From positions 4,105,501 to 4,169,500 of the forward strand of contig NZ_CP090066.1 of the NCBI RefSeq assembly GCF_021391535.1: a DNA stretch of 64,000 nt, given 5' to 3'. The notes under the pieces are model-generated. The model had not been told where the DNA came from. It was given only the letters and a program-made list of their open reading frames with translations, and did no database searches. Made by a program: the position numbers and the translations under genes. Shown here piece by piece: positions 47,750 to 56,359 of the stretch (the stretch's first letter is position 1; every line of letters begins with the position of its first letter). The stretch is from Aurantimonas sp. HBX-1. GTDB lineage: Bacteria > Pseudomonadota > Alphaproteobacteria > Rhizobiales > Rhizobiaceae.

Positions 47750-48007
47750 ATGACACGCCATCATGACGACGATGCACGGCAGCGCGAGGCGAAGGCCATT
47801 CTCGACCGGATCCGCCAGGAGACGGAGCCGCAGGTCGGGGCGCATACCGAGGCGATGCTGACCCGCACCCGGTCGCATTTCATGGCGGGCGACGCCGACC
47901 AGAACGACCGGCTCGAGGTCATCGGGACGCGGATCGGCCGGCTGGCGGGGGTCGTCGGCTTCGTGGTGCTCGCGCTGCTGCTCGCGTCCCAGCTGTTCGG
48001 CGACTGA
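47750..48007 (+). CDS. Small single-pass membrane protein
   Basis: This 85-residue protein has a charged N-terminal part (TRHHDDDARQREAKAILDRI) and one C-terminal transmembrane segment (LAGVVGFVVLALLLASQLFG). That order suggests a tail-anchored inner-membrane protein with its body in the cytoplasm. Similar short hypothetical proteins next to lemA occur in Hyphomicrobiales. The ribosome-binding site is weak, and an in-frame TTG 36 bp upstream is possible. It is followed after 5 bp by pdxY. Confidence 0.65.
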   Translation: MTRHHDDDARQREAKAILDRIRQETEPQVGAHTEAMLTRTRSHFMAGDADQNDRLEVIGTRIGRLAGVVGFVVLALLLASQLFGD

Positions 48008-48012
48008 GCGCC

Positions 48013-48906
48013 GTGTCGATCGCCGAACCCCTGCGTCCGCATGACCGCCCGGCCGTGATCTCGATTTCCAGCCACGTGGCGCGCGGCACGGTGGGCAACC
48101 GCGCCGTGGTGTTCGCGCTGGAGTCGCTGGGCTTTCCGGTCTGGTCGGTGCCGACCGTGACGCTGCCCTGGCATGCCGGGCACGGCAAGGCGACGCGGAT
48201 CGTGCCGCCGCCGGCGGACTTCGCCGCCCTGGTCGACGATCTCGCCGGCTCGCCCTGGCTGAGCGAGGTGGGCGCCATCCTCACCGGCTATTTCGGCGGC
48301 AGCGAGCAGGTAGAGCCCGCGGCGCGGCTGGTCGAGGCGGTCAAGCGGGCCAATCCCCGGGCGATTTACCTCTGTGATCCGGTGATCGGCGACGAAGGCC
48401 GGCTGTACCAGTCGCAGGCGACGCTGGAAGTCATCCGCGACCGGCTGATCCCGCTGGCCGACATCGCTACGCCGAACCGGTTCGAACTGGAGCTGCTCTG
48501 CGGCCTCGAACTCGCCGACAACGCCCATATCGCCGAGGCGGCCAGCACCCTCGGGCCGGACAAGCTGCTGGTGACCTCGGCCTTTCCGATGCTGCGCGGC
48601 GGCATCGGCAATCTGCTGGTCCACGACTTCACGGCGCTGCTCGCCGAGCACCGCTCGATCGACGACGCGCCGCACGGTCTCGGCGACCTGACGGCGGCGG
48701 TGTTCCTTGCCCGCATCCTTTCCGGCCTTGGCTCGGAGAAGGCGCTGCAGACCACCACCGCCACGGTGTTCGAGATCCTGGCGCGGACCCGCAAGCGCGG
48801 CGCCGACGAACTGACCGTGGAGATCGACAGCGACAGCCTGCGCCATCCGATGGCGATGGTGCAGATGCGCCGCCTGGCCTTCCCGGGCGGCAACCGGCGA
48901 GCCTGA
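48013..48906 (+). CDS. pdxY: Pyridoxal kinase
   Basis: This 297-residue ribokinase-fold enzyme phosphorylates pyridoxal to PLP in the B6 salvage pathway. Recognisable parts are VISISSHVARGTVGNRAVVFALESLGF at the start, LTGYFGGSEQV, YLCDPVIGDEGRLY and TPNRFELELLCG. The catalytic-loop region GLGDLTAAVFLARIL has the Asp that acts as base, where GTGD is more usual. GTG 48013 is the family start, 5 bp after the preceding small gene. A DUF429 gene follows after 8 bp. Confidence 0.9.
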   Translation: MSIAEPLRPHDRPAVISISSHVARGTVGNRAVVFALESLGFPVWSVPTVTLPWHAGHGKATRIVPPPADFAALVDDLAGSPWLSEVGAILTGYFGGSEQVEPAARLVEAVKRANPRAIYLCDPVIGDEGRLYQSQATLEVIRDRLIPLADIATPNRFELELLCGLELADNAHIAEAASTLGPDKLLVTSAFPMLRGGIGNLLVHDFTALLAEHRSIDDAPHGLGDLTAAVFLARILSGLGSEKALQTTTATVFEILARTRKRGADELTVEIDSDSLRHPMAMVQMRRLAFPGGNRRA

Positions 48907-48914
48907 GCGGCCCC

Positions 48915-49697
48915 GTGCCGGCGGTCTTCCCGAGCGGCGCGGAAATCTGCGGGGTCAGCGCCTGCCGCGGCGGCTGGCTGGCGGTGCAGGCGCTGCCGGG
49001 ATCGGCGGACCCGACGGCGCGGGTGTTTCCGCGCTTCGGCTTTCTCCTCGACGCGGCCGGCGAGGCGGCAGAGATCGTCGTCGGCATGCCGATCGGGCTG
49101 CCGGAGCGGATCGACGGGCCCGGGCGGGCGGCGGAGAAGGCCGTGCGCCCCTTGCTGGGCATGCGCCAGTCGAGTGTCTTCTCGACCCCCTCGCGGCGCG
49201 CCGTGGAAGCCGCGGGCCCGCCTTATGCGAGTGAGCTCGCCCGTCGCGAGGCGCATACGCGCAGCTGCGACATCGCGCGCCGGACCTCCAGCCCGCCCCG
49301 CGGAATGTCGATCCAGGGGTTCTCGATGTTCCCGAGGATTCTCGAGCTGGATGGGGTGCTGCGGTCCCGGCCCGCCCTGCTTGCCCGGGTGGTGGAGAGC
49401 CATCCGGAAGCCGCCTTCATGGCCCTGAACGACGGGGCGGCGATGACGACGCCGAAGCGCATCCGCAATGTCGTCGACGCCGCCGGGATCGAGGAGCGGC
49501 GCGCCTTGCTGTGCCGGTGCGGCATTCCCCGGCGTTTCCTCTATGCGCCGCCGCCACCCGGCAGCGCGCTGGTCGACCTCGTCGACGCGGCCGCCCTGCT
49601 GCTGGTCGCGGCCCGCCGGGCAGCCGGGATGGCGCGGCCCTACCCGGACCCGCCGGACAGCGATTGCCACGGGCTCCCCATCGCCATCTGGGCTTGA
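48915..49697 (+). CDS. DUF429 family protein
   Basis: This 260-residue protein of the DUF429 family (predicted RNase H-like fold) contains CGVSACRGGWLAVQAL, VVGMPIGLPERI, the RQSSVFSTPSRRAV segment and ESHPEAAFMALN. All are conserved positions in the family, whose function is unknown. GTG 48915 lies 8 bp after pdxY, so it is probably co-transcribed. Confidence 0.8.
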   Translation: MPAVFPSGAEICGVSACRGGWLAVQALPGSADPTARVFPRFGFLLDAAGEAAEIVVGMPIGLPERIDGPGRAAEKAVRPLLGMRQSSVFSTPSRRAVEAAGPPYASELARREAHTRSCDIARRTSSPPRGMSIQGFSMFPRILELDGVLRSRPALLARVVESHPEAAFMALNDGAAMTTPKRIRNVVDAAGIEERRALLCRCGIPRRFLYAPPPPGSALVDLVDAAALLLVAARRAAGMARPYPDPPDSDCHGLPIAIWA

Positions 49698-49754
49698 CTT
49701 GGCGGGGTCCGATCCGGATTGATCGCGCCGCAGCAAAACGCTACTGGTCTCGCC

Positions 49755-50399
49755 ATGACCCGCTTTCTCCCCGAGCACCTTCTCACCGGCTACCAGAGCT
49801 TCCTCGACAAGCGCCTGCCGTCGGAGCGCCAGCGCCTGCGCCAGCTCGCCGAAGCCGGCCAGCAGCCGAAGACCATGGTCATCGCCTGCTGCGACTCCCG
49901 GACAGCGCCGGAGATCATCTTCGACACCGCGCCGGGCGAGATCTTCGTGGTGCGCAACGTCGCCAACCTGGTGCCGCCCTACGAGCCGGACGGCGAATAT
50001 CATTCGACCTCGGCGGCGCTGGAATTCGCCATCCATGCGCTGAAGGTCCAGCATATCGTGGTGCTCGGCCACGGCGGCTGCGGCGGCATCCACGCCGCCC
50101 TGTCGCCGGCCGCCGAGCCGCTGTCGCCGGGCGACTTCATCGGCAAGTGGATGAGCCTGCTCGATCCGGTGGCGCGGGCGGTCGGCTCCAACGACCACAT
50201 GACGGATTTCGAGCGCCATGCCGCGCTGGAGCGCATCGCCATTCGCTATTCCATCGCCAATCTGCGGACCTTCCCGCCGATCGTCGCGCTGGAGAGCGAG
50301 GGCAAGCTGTCGCTGCACGGCGCCTGGGTGGACATTGCACGCGGCGAGTTGTGGGCAATGGACCCCGAGACCGGCGATTTCATGCGGCCGCTGGAATAG
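49755..50399 (+). CDS. Beta-class carbonic anhydrase
   Basis: This 214-residue enzyme interconverts carbon dioxide and bicarbonate. The zinc ligands and catalytic dyad are visible: Cys-Asp-Arg in CCDSRTAPEIIF and His-Cys in VVLGHGGCGGIHAAL. VRNVANLVPPYEPDGEYHSTSAALEFA is also typical. ATG 49755 gives the normal length; an in-frame start 36 bp up is not family-like. It probably serves bicarbonate supply to carboxylases. The 225-bp gap after it shows no gene. Confidence 0.94.
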   Translation: MTRFLPEHLLTGYQSFLDKRLPSERQRLRQLAEAGQQPKTMVIACCDSRTAPEIIFDTAPGEIFVVRNVANLVPPYEPDGEYHSTSAALEFAIHALKVQHIVVLGHGGCGGIHAALSPAAEPLSPGDFIGKWMSLLDPVARAVGSNDHMTDFERHAALERIAIRYSIANLRTFPPIVALESEGKLSLHGAWVDIARGELWAMDPETGDFMRPLE

Positions 50400-50624
50400 C
50401 CGGACGACCCACGCGAGGATGCCTGTCAAGCGTGGGGACCGGAAAATTGCTGCCGGGCTCACCGGTTTTTCGTGGATTGGGGGTCACAATCGCCACCCTG
50501 CGTCGCATTTTGGCACAGTTGAGCCTTGCGATGACGGGCCGACGCCCGCTTTATGGCCGGGAACGGTTCCGGGCAGACGGCCCGAGCCCGCAATTGACAG
50601 AATATGTCCCGGGGGAAATGTGCG

Positions 50625-51182
50625 ATGACGCGATCGATGAAGACCGGAGTAGCGCTGGCGGCGTTGCTCGTGGCGGCAGGGTGCTCGCGCTCGATGCCGA
50701 CGATGGACACCAGCATGCCGAGCGGGCCGAGCTCGCTGACGCCGGCGCCGACCGGGCAGGTGGCCAGCAACCAGCTGCCGCCGCCGCCCCCGCCGCCGCC
50801 GCCGAGCATGACCGACATGAACGCCGGCACGGACACCGCCGCGACCGAGCCGAACGGTACGGCTGGCGCCGGCGGCACGCAGGTCGCCTCGGTCGGCGGC
50901 AAGACGCTGACCCGCGGCGAGGTGCTCGGCGCCTATCGGGTCACCACCACGGGTGGCAACTGCCAGATCATCCTGTCGCTGACGCAGTGGACCGGCGGCT
51001 ATCGCGCCGCCTCGCGCGGCTGCCCCGGAACGGTCGCGGACGTCTCCGCCTGGGACGTCTCGGGCAGCCAGGTGGTGCTGAAGGATTCCGGCGGCACGAC
51101 GGTCGCCAACCTGAATTCGGCCGGCGGCGCGCGCTACGAGGGCACGACCACGAGCGGCCAGCAGATCAGCCTCTACCGCTGA
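50625..51182 (+). CDS. AprI/Inh-family metalloprotease inhibitor lipoprotein
   Basis: This 185-residue predicted lipoprotein has the signal GVALAALLVAAGCS (lipobox AAGC). A disordered linker follows, with nine prolines in a row (about residues 51-59). The C-terminal Inh-type beta-barrel starts near residue 92 (GEVLGAYRVTTTGGNCQIIL, WTGGYRAASRGC) and ends SGQQISLYR. Two cysteines in the domain can form the conserved disulphide. Inh proteins usually block serralysin-type metalloproteases in the periplasm, but no such protease is in this window. I take ATG 50625, with GGGGG 9 bp upstream; ATG 50604 and 50637 are alternatives. A 13-bp hairpin follows. Confidence 0.83.
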   Translation: MTRSMKTGVALAALLVAAGCSRSMPTMDTSMPSGPSSLTPAPTGQVASNQLPPPPPPPPPSMTDMNAGTDTAATEPNGTAGAGGTQVASVGGKTLTRGEVLGAYRVTTTGGNCQIILSLTQWTGGYRAASRGCPGTVADVSAWDVSGSQVVLKDSGGTTVANLNSAGGARYEGTTTSGQQISLYR

Positions 51183-51188
51183 GGCGAC

Positions 51189-51218
51189 CGCAGCCGGCCG
51201 CGGAAGCGGCCGGCTGCG
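51189..51218 (+). terminator. 13-bp perfect hairpin after the inhibitor gene
   Basis: CGCAGCCGGCCGC-GGAA-GCGGCCGGCTGCG lies 6 bp after the stop codon. There is no T run, but the GGAA loop and 13-bp GC stem make it a good stability or termination element. Confidence 0.55.
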
Positions 51219-51296
51219 CACCAGGCCCCTGCCAAGGAGCCCGCCGGCGCGGCGGCCGATGCCGCCACCTTTCCTCTTCCCTATCCTGGAGTTTCG

Positions 51297-52505
51297 ATGG
51301 CGAGCCCCGTCTCGCGTGAACCGGCGCAGGCCCGCGGGCCTGTCCGATCCGCGCTCGAACGCCTGATCACCGCCCGGGAGATCGAGGCAGACCCGGCACA
51401 GCGCCGGGTCGCCGACCGCCTCGACCGTCTCGACCGCGTCCTCTCCGCCGCCACCGTCGCCTCCAAGCACAGCGCCCTCGGCTGGCTGTTCGGCAAGTCG
51501 CGGCCGGCCGAGCCGATCAAGGGGCTTTACATCCACGGCGATGTCGGGCGCGGCAAGACCATGCTGATGGACATGTTCTTCCGGCAGAGCTCGGTCGCGG
51601 CCAAGCGCCGGGTGCATTTCCACGACTTCATGGGCGACGTCCACGCCCGCATCGGCGCGCATCGCGACGCGGTCAAGGCCGGCACCGCCAAGGGCGACGA
51701 CCCGATCCCGCCGGTCGCCGCCGACATCGCGCGCAGCGCGCGGCTGCTCTGCTTCGACGAGTTCTCGGTCACCGACATCGCCGACGCGATGATCCTGTCG
51801 CGGCTGTTCAAGGCGCTGTTCGAGGCCGACGTCACCCTCGTCGCCACCTCCAACGTCGCGCCGGACGACCTCTATCGCGACGGTCTCAACCGGCCGCTGT
51901 TCCTGCCCTTCGTCGACATGCTGAAGGCCCGGACCGACATCGTCGAACTGGCGGGGGCCGAGGACTACCGGCTGGCGGCGATCGGCAGCGACGACTGCTA
52001 CGTGACGCCGCTCGGCCCCGACGCGGCGGCGCGCATGGACGCCGCCTGGGCGGCGCTGCTTGCCGGCACCCGCGAGGGGCACGCCTCGCTCTCGGTCAAG
52101 GGGCGGACGGTCGCCGTGCCGCGGGCCGGCGCCGGCGCCGCGCGCTTCACCTACCAGGACCTCTTGACGCGGCCGCTCGGCGCGCAGGATTTCCTCGCCA
52201 TCGCCCGCCGCTTCCACACGGTGATGATCGACGACGTGCCGGTGATGACCATCGCCGAGCGCAACGAGGCCAAGCGCTTCATCATGCTGGTCGATGCGCT
52301 CTACGACGCCGGGCGGCGGCTGGTGATGTCGGCGGCGGCGCCCGCCGAGGCGCTCTATCAGGGCGACAAGGGCACCGAGGCGTTCGAGTTCGACCGCACC
52401 GCCTCGCGGCTGATCGAGATGCGTTCGGACGATTATCTCGGCCGCGCGAGCGCCGGGCCGGCCGCCGCGCCGACCCCTTCGGTGCCGGCCGCGCAGCCCG
52501 GCTGA
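51297..52505 (+). CDS. zapE: Cell division protein ZapE (AFG1-like ATPase)
   Basis: ZapE is an AAA-type ATPase linked to Z-ring stability in enterobacteria and related to mitochondrial AFG1. The 402-residue product has Walker A GDVGRGKTMLMDMFF near residue 81 and Walker B RLLCFDEFSVTDIADAMIL near residue 150. TLVATSNVAPDDLYRDGLNR is the sensor region, and a basic C-terminus follows. The order zapE-mdh-sucC is common in Hyphomicrobiales. It begins 114 bp after the inhibitor gene. Cell-division function here is inferred from the family. Confidence 0.94.
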   Translation: MASPVSREPAQARGPVRSALERLITAREIEADPAQRRVADRLDRLDRVLSAATVASKHSALGWLFGKSRPAEPIKGLYIHGDVGRGKTMLMDMFFRQSSVAAKRRVHFHDFMGDVHARIGAHRDAVKAGTAKGDDPIPPVAADIARSARLLCFDEFSVTDIADAMILSRLFKALFEADVTLVATSNVAPDDLYRDGLNRPLFLPFVDMLKARTDIVELAGAEDYRLAAIGSDDCYVTPLGPDAAARMDAAWAALLAGTREGHASLSVKGRTVAVPRAGAGAARFTYQDLLTRPLGAQDFLAIARRFHTVMIDDVPVMTIAERNEAKRFIMLVDALYDAGRRLVMSAAAPAEALYQGDKGTEAFEFDRTASRLIEMRSDDYLGRASAGPAAAPTPSVPAAQPG

Positions 52506-52804
52506 CGCCGGTCCGAGGCCTGGCCCGTTGAAACAAATACCACTTCCGAATTACTCTTACGTAAGTCCTGAGTAATACAACCGGTTGAAATTGCTGGCCT
52601 TGCTTTCAGCGGTTGCATGAAAGCGCGAGCCGGTCTATTGGCTCGACCCCAACGGCGGCACCGTTGCGGCTTTCCTGCATCCCGCGCACCAGCGCGAGAG
52701 ACGGACCCCTTCGGCGCAGTCCGGGTATGGGACGGGCATCGTGTGCGCCGTCAGGAGTCATCGGCGCGCCGGCCACCCATCGCGCGCGGCAGGAGGGAAT
52801 GGCG
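52506..52804 (+). promoter_or_regulatory. Upstream region of the mdh-suc block with nested inverted repeats
   Basis: This 299-bp gap is unusually AT-rich at 52528-52600. ATTACTC (52550-52556) and GAGTAAT (52570-52576) form an inverted repeat around the palindrome TTACGTAA (52557-52564). A second inverted repeat, GCTTTCA (52602-52608) and TGAAAGC (52618-52624), follows, as does a CGAGCC...GGCTCG hairpin. No clear sigma70 promoter stands out. These are candidate operators for TCA-cycle control. Confidence 0.45.
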
Positions 52805-53767
52805 TTGGCACGTAACAAGATCGCACTCATCGGATCCGGCATGATCGGCGGCACGCTCGCCCATCTGGCGAGCCTCAAGGAACTCGGCGACATCGTCCTG
52901 TTCGACATCGCCGAGGGCACGCCGCAGGGCAAGGCGCTCGACATCGCCCAGTCCGGTCCGGTCGAGGGCTTCGACGCGCATCTGTCGGGCGTCAACGACT
53001 ACGCCGGCATCGAGGGCGCCGATGTCTGCATCGTCACCGCCGGCGTGCCGCGCAAGCCGGGCATGAGCCGCGACGACCTGCTCGGCATCAACCTCAAGGT
53101 CATGGAACAGGTCGGCGCCGGCATCGCCAAATACGCCCCCGACGCCTTCGTGATCTGCATCACCAACCCGCTCGACGCGATGGTCTGGGCGCTGCAGAAG
53201 TTCTCCGGCCTGCCCAAGGCGAAGGTCGTCGGCATGGCCGGCGTGCTCGACTCCGGCCGGTTCCGCACCTTCCTCGCCGACGAGTTCAAGGTCTCGGTCG
53301 AGGACGTCACCGCCTTCGTGCTCGGCGGCCACGGCGACACGATGGTGCCGCTGACGCGCTATTCGACCGTCGCCGGCATCCCGCTCACCGACCTCGTCAA
53401 GATGGGCTGGTGCTCCAAGGAGCGGCTCGAGGAGATCGTCCAGCGCACCCGCGACGGCGGCGCCGAGATCGTCGGCCTCCTGAAGACCGGCTCGGCCTAC
53501 TACGCCCCGGCGGCGTCGGCGATCGAGATGGCCGAGAGCTACCTGAAGGACAAGAAGCGCGTCCTGCCCTGCGCGGCGAACCTTTCCGGCCAGTACGGCC
53601 AGCGCGACATGTATGTTGGCGTTCCCTGCGTGATCGGCGCCGACGGCGTCGAGCGCATCATCGAGATCGATCTCGAGGGCGACGAGAAGGCGCAGTTCGA
53701 GAAATCGGTCGGCTCCGTGCGCGGCCTGATGGAAGCCTGCCAGGCGATCGCGCCGAACCTGAAATAA
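52805..53767 (+). CDS. mdh: Malate dehydrogenase (NAD)
   Basis: Mdh oxidises malate to oxaloacetate in the TCA cycle. The protein is of the LDH-like bacterial type: GSGMIGGTLAHLASLKELGD (NAD fold), DVCIVTAGVPRKPGMSRDDL, ITNPLDAMVWA, GMAGVLDSGRFRTFLA and the catalytic His in GGHGDTMVPL. I start at TTG 52805, 7 bp after GGAGGG, giving MARNKIALIGSG and 320 residues, the length of rhizobial Mdh. ATG 52799 is only 1-2 bp from that site and would add two residues. It heads the mdh-sucCDAB block. Confidence 0.96.
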   Translation: MARNKIALIGSGMIGGTLAHLASLKELGDIVLFDIAEGTPQGKALDIAQSGPVEGFDAHLSGVNDYAGIEGADVCIVTAGVPRKPGMSRDDLLGINLKVMEQVGAGIAKYAPDAFVICITNPLDAMVWALQKFSGLPKAKVVGMAGVLDSGRFRTFLADEFKVSVEDVTAFVLGGHGDTMVPLTRYSTVAGIPLTDLVKMGWCSKERLEEIVQRTRDGGAEIVGLLKTGSAYYAPAASAIEMAESYLKDKKRVLPCAANLSGQYGQRDMYVGVPCVIGADGVERIIEIDLEGDEKAQFEKSVGSVRGLMEACQAIAPNLK

Positions 53768-53774
53768 TCCCCGA

Positions 53775-53799
53775 GGGGCCGGCTGATCCCGGCCCCTTT
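53775..53799 (+). terminator. Terminator between mdh and sucC
   Basis: GGGGCCGG-CTGATC-CCGGCCCC is an 8-bp stem followed by TTT, only 7 bp after the mdh stop. It should uncouple mdh from sucC in part, or process the joint transcript. Confidence 0.6.
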
Positions 53800-53832
53800 C
53801 CTTATGCTCCGCCCAGAGGCCGGGAGACCCAG

Positions 53833-55023
<1,191 letters not shown>

Positions 55024-55098
55024 CGCGAAGGGCAAAGGGCGATGGCGAGTGAGCACAAGATCCAACCGACCTTGAGCGCCGCACTCGCCATGCGCCAC

Positions 55099-55205
55099 CG
55101 TCATCCTCGGGCACCGGCCCGAGGATATGCACACCAGGGCTTACGGACCGCCGCGCTCGGCGCGACCGGAGCACTGGATCCTCGGGACGGTGCCCGAGGA
55201 TGACG
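55099..55205. repeat. Large palindromic repeat between sucC and sucD
   Basis: CGTCATCCTCGGGCACCG (55099-55116) recurs as its exact complement at 55188-55205, 71 bp away. Each half also folds on itself: CCTCGGGC-ACCG-GCCCGAGG at 55105-55124, and a 7-bp CCTCGGG...CCCGAGG at right. The GTCATCCTCGGG core resembles the palindrome at 24438. It looks like a REP/MITE-like intergenic element. Confidence 0.7.
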
Positions 55206-55293
55206 ACCGCCCGGGCCGGGTATTGCCGACGGTCCAGACCGCAATTCGGCGAATGACCATTCGCCTTCCGCAAGATTTTGATCAGGGAACCCC

Positions 55294-56199
55294 ATGTCCA
55301 TTCTCGTCGACAAGAACACCAAGGTCATCGTCCAGGGCCTGACCGGCAAGACCGGCACGTTCCACACCGAGCAGGCGCTGGCCTATTACGGCACGCAGAT
55401 GGTCGGCGGTGTCCATCCCAAGAAGGGCGGCGAGCGCTGGACCTCGGGCCTCGACGGCACGACGCTGCCGATCTTCGCCACCGTCGCCGAGGCGCGTGAC
55501 AGCACCGGCGCCGACGCCTCGGTCATCTACGTGCCGCCGGCCGGCGCCGCGGCGGCGATCCTCGAGGCCATCGAGGCAGAGATCCCGCTGATCGTCTGCA
55601 TCACCGAGGGCATCCCGGTGATGGACATGGTCAAGGTCAAGGCGCGGCTCGACCGCTCCAATTCGCGCCTGCTCGGCCCCAACTGCCCCGGCGTGCTGAC
55701 GCCGGAAGAGTGCAAGATCGGCATCATGCCGGGCAACATCTTCAAGAAGGGCAATGTCGGGATCGTATCGCGCTCGGGAACGCTTACATACGAGGCGGTC
55801 TTCCAGACCACCAACGAGGGCCTCGGCCAGACGACGGCCGTCGGCATCGGCGGCGACCCGGTGAAGGGAACGGAATTCATCGACATCCTCGAGATGTTCC
55901 TCGCCGACGACGCGACGCAGTCGATCATCATGATCGGCGAGATCGGCGGCTCGGCCGAGGAAGAGGCGGCGCAGTTCCTCGCCGACGAGGCGAAGAAGGG
56001 CCGCAAGAAGCCGATGGTCGGCTTCATCGCCGGACGCACCGCGCCGGCCGGGCGGACCATGGGCCATGCCGGCGCCGTGGTTTCCGGCGGCAAGGGCGGC
56101 GCCGAGGACAAGATCGCGGCGATGGAGGCCGCGGGCATCCGCGTCTCGCCGTCGCCGGCGCAGCTCGGCAAGACCCTCGTCGAGGTACTGAAGGGCTAA
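55294..56199 (+). CDS. sucD: Succinyl-CoA synthetase alpha subunit
   Basis: SucD carries the phosphohistidine of succinyl-CoA synthetase. The 301-residue product has the CoA-binding fold (MSILVDKNTKVIVQGLTGKT, GTFHTEQALAYYGTQMVGG), LLGPNCPGVLTPEECKIGIM and the active-site histidine in AGRTMGHAGAVVSGGKGGAE. CAGGG lies 9 bp before ATG 55294. It follows the repeat-filled gap after sucC and precedes sucA by 160 bp. Confidence 0.97.
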   Translation: MSILVDKNTKVIVQGLTGKTGTFHTEQALAYYGTQMVGGVHPKKGGERWTSGLDGTTLPIFATVAEARDSTGADASVIYVPPAGAAAAILEAIEAEIPLIVCITEGIPVMDMVKVKARLDRSNSRLLGPNCPGVLTPEECKIGIMPGNIFKKGNVGIVSRSGTLTYEAVFQTTNEGLGQTTAVGIGGDPVKGTEFIDILEMFLADDATQSIIMIGEIGGSAEEEAAQFLADEAKKGRKKPMVGFIAGRTAPAGRTMGHAGAVVSGGKGGAEDKIAAMEAAGIRVSPSPAQLGKTLVEVLKG

Positions 56200-56359
56200 T
56201 CCGCCTTCACGGGCGGATCACACGCGCAATTGCTCCCTGGCGCCATGGCTTTGCCGGAATAGGGACTAGAGGTGACGGACGGTCGCTGCCGAACGGGCTG
56301 CGATCGTCGCAGAGGCAAACAAGGAGACGGCGTCCCGAACCGACGCCGCGACGGTACCG

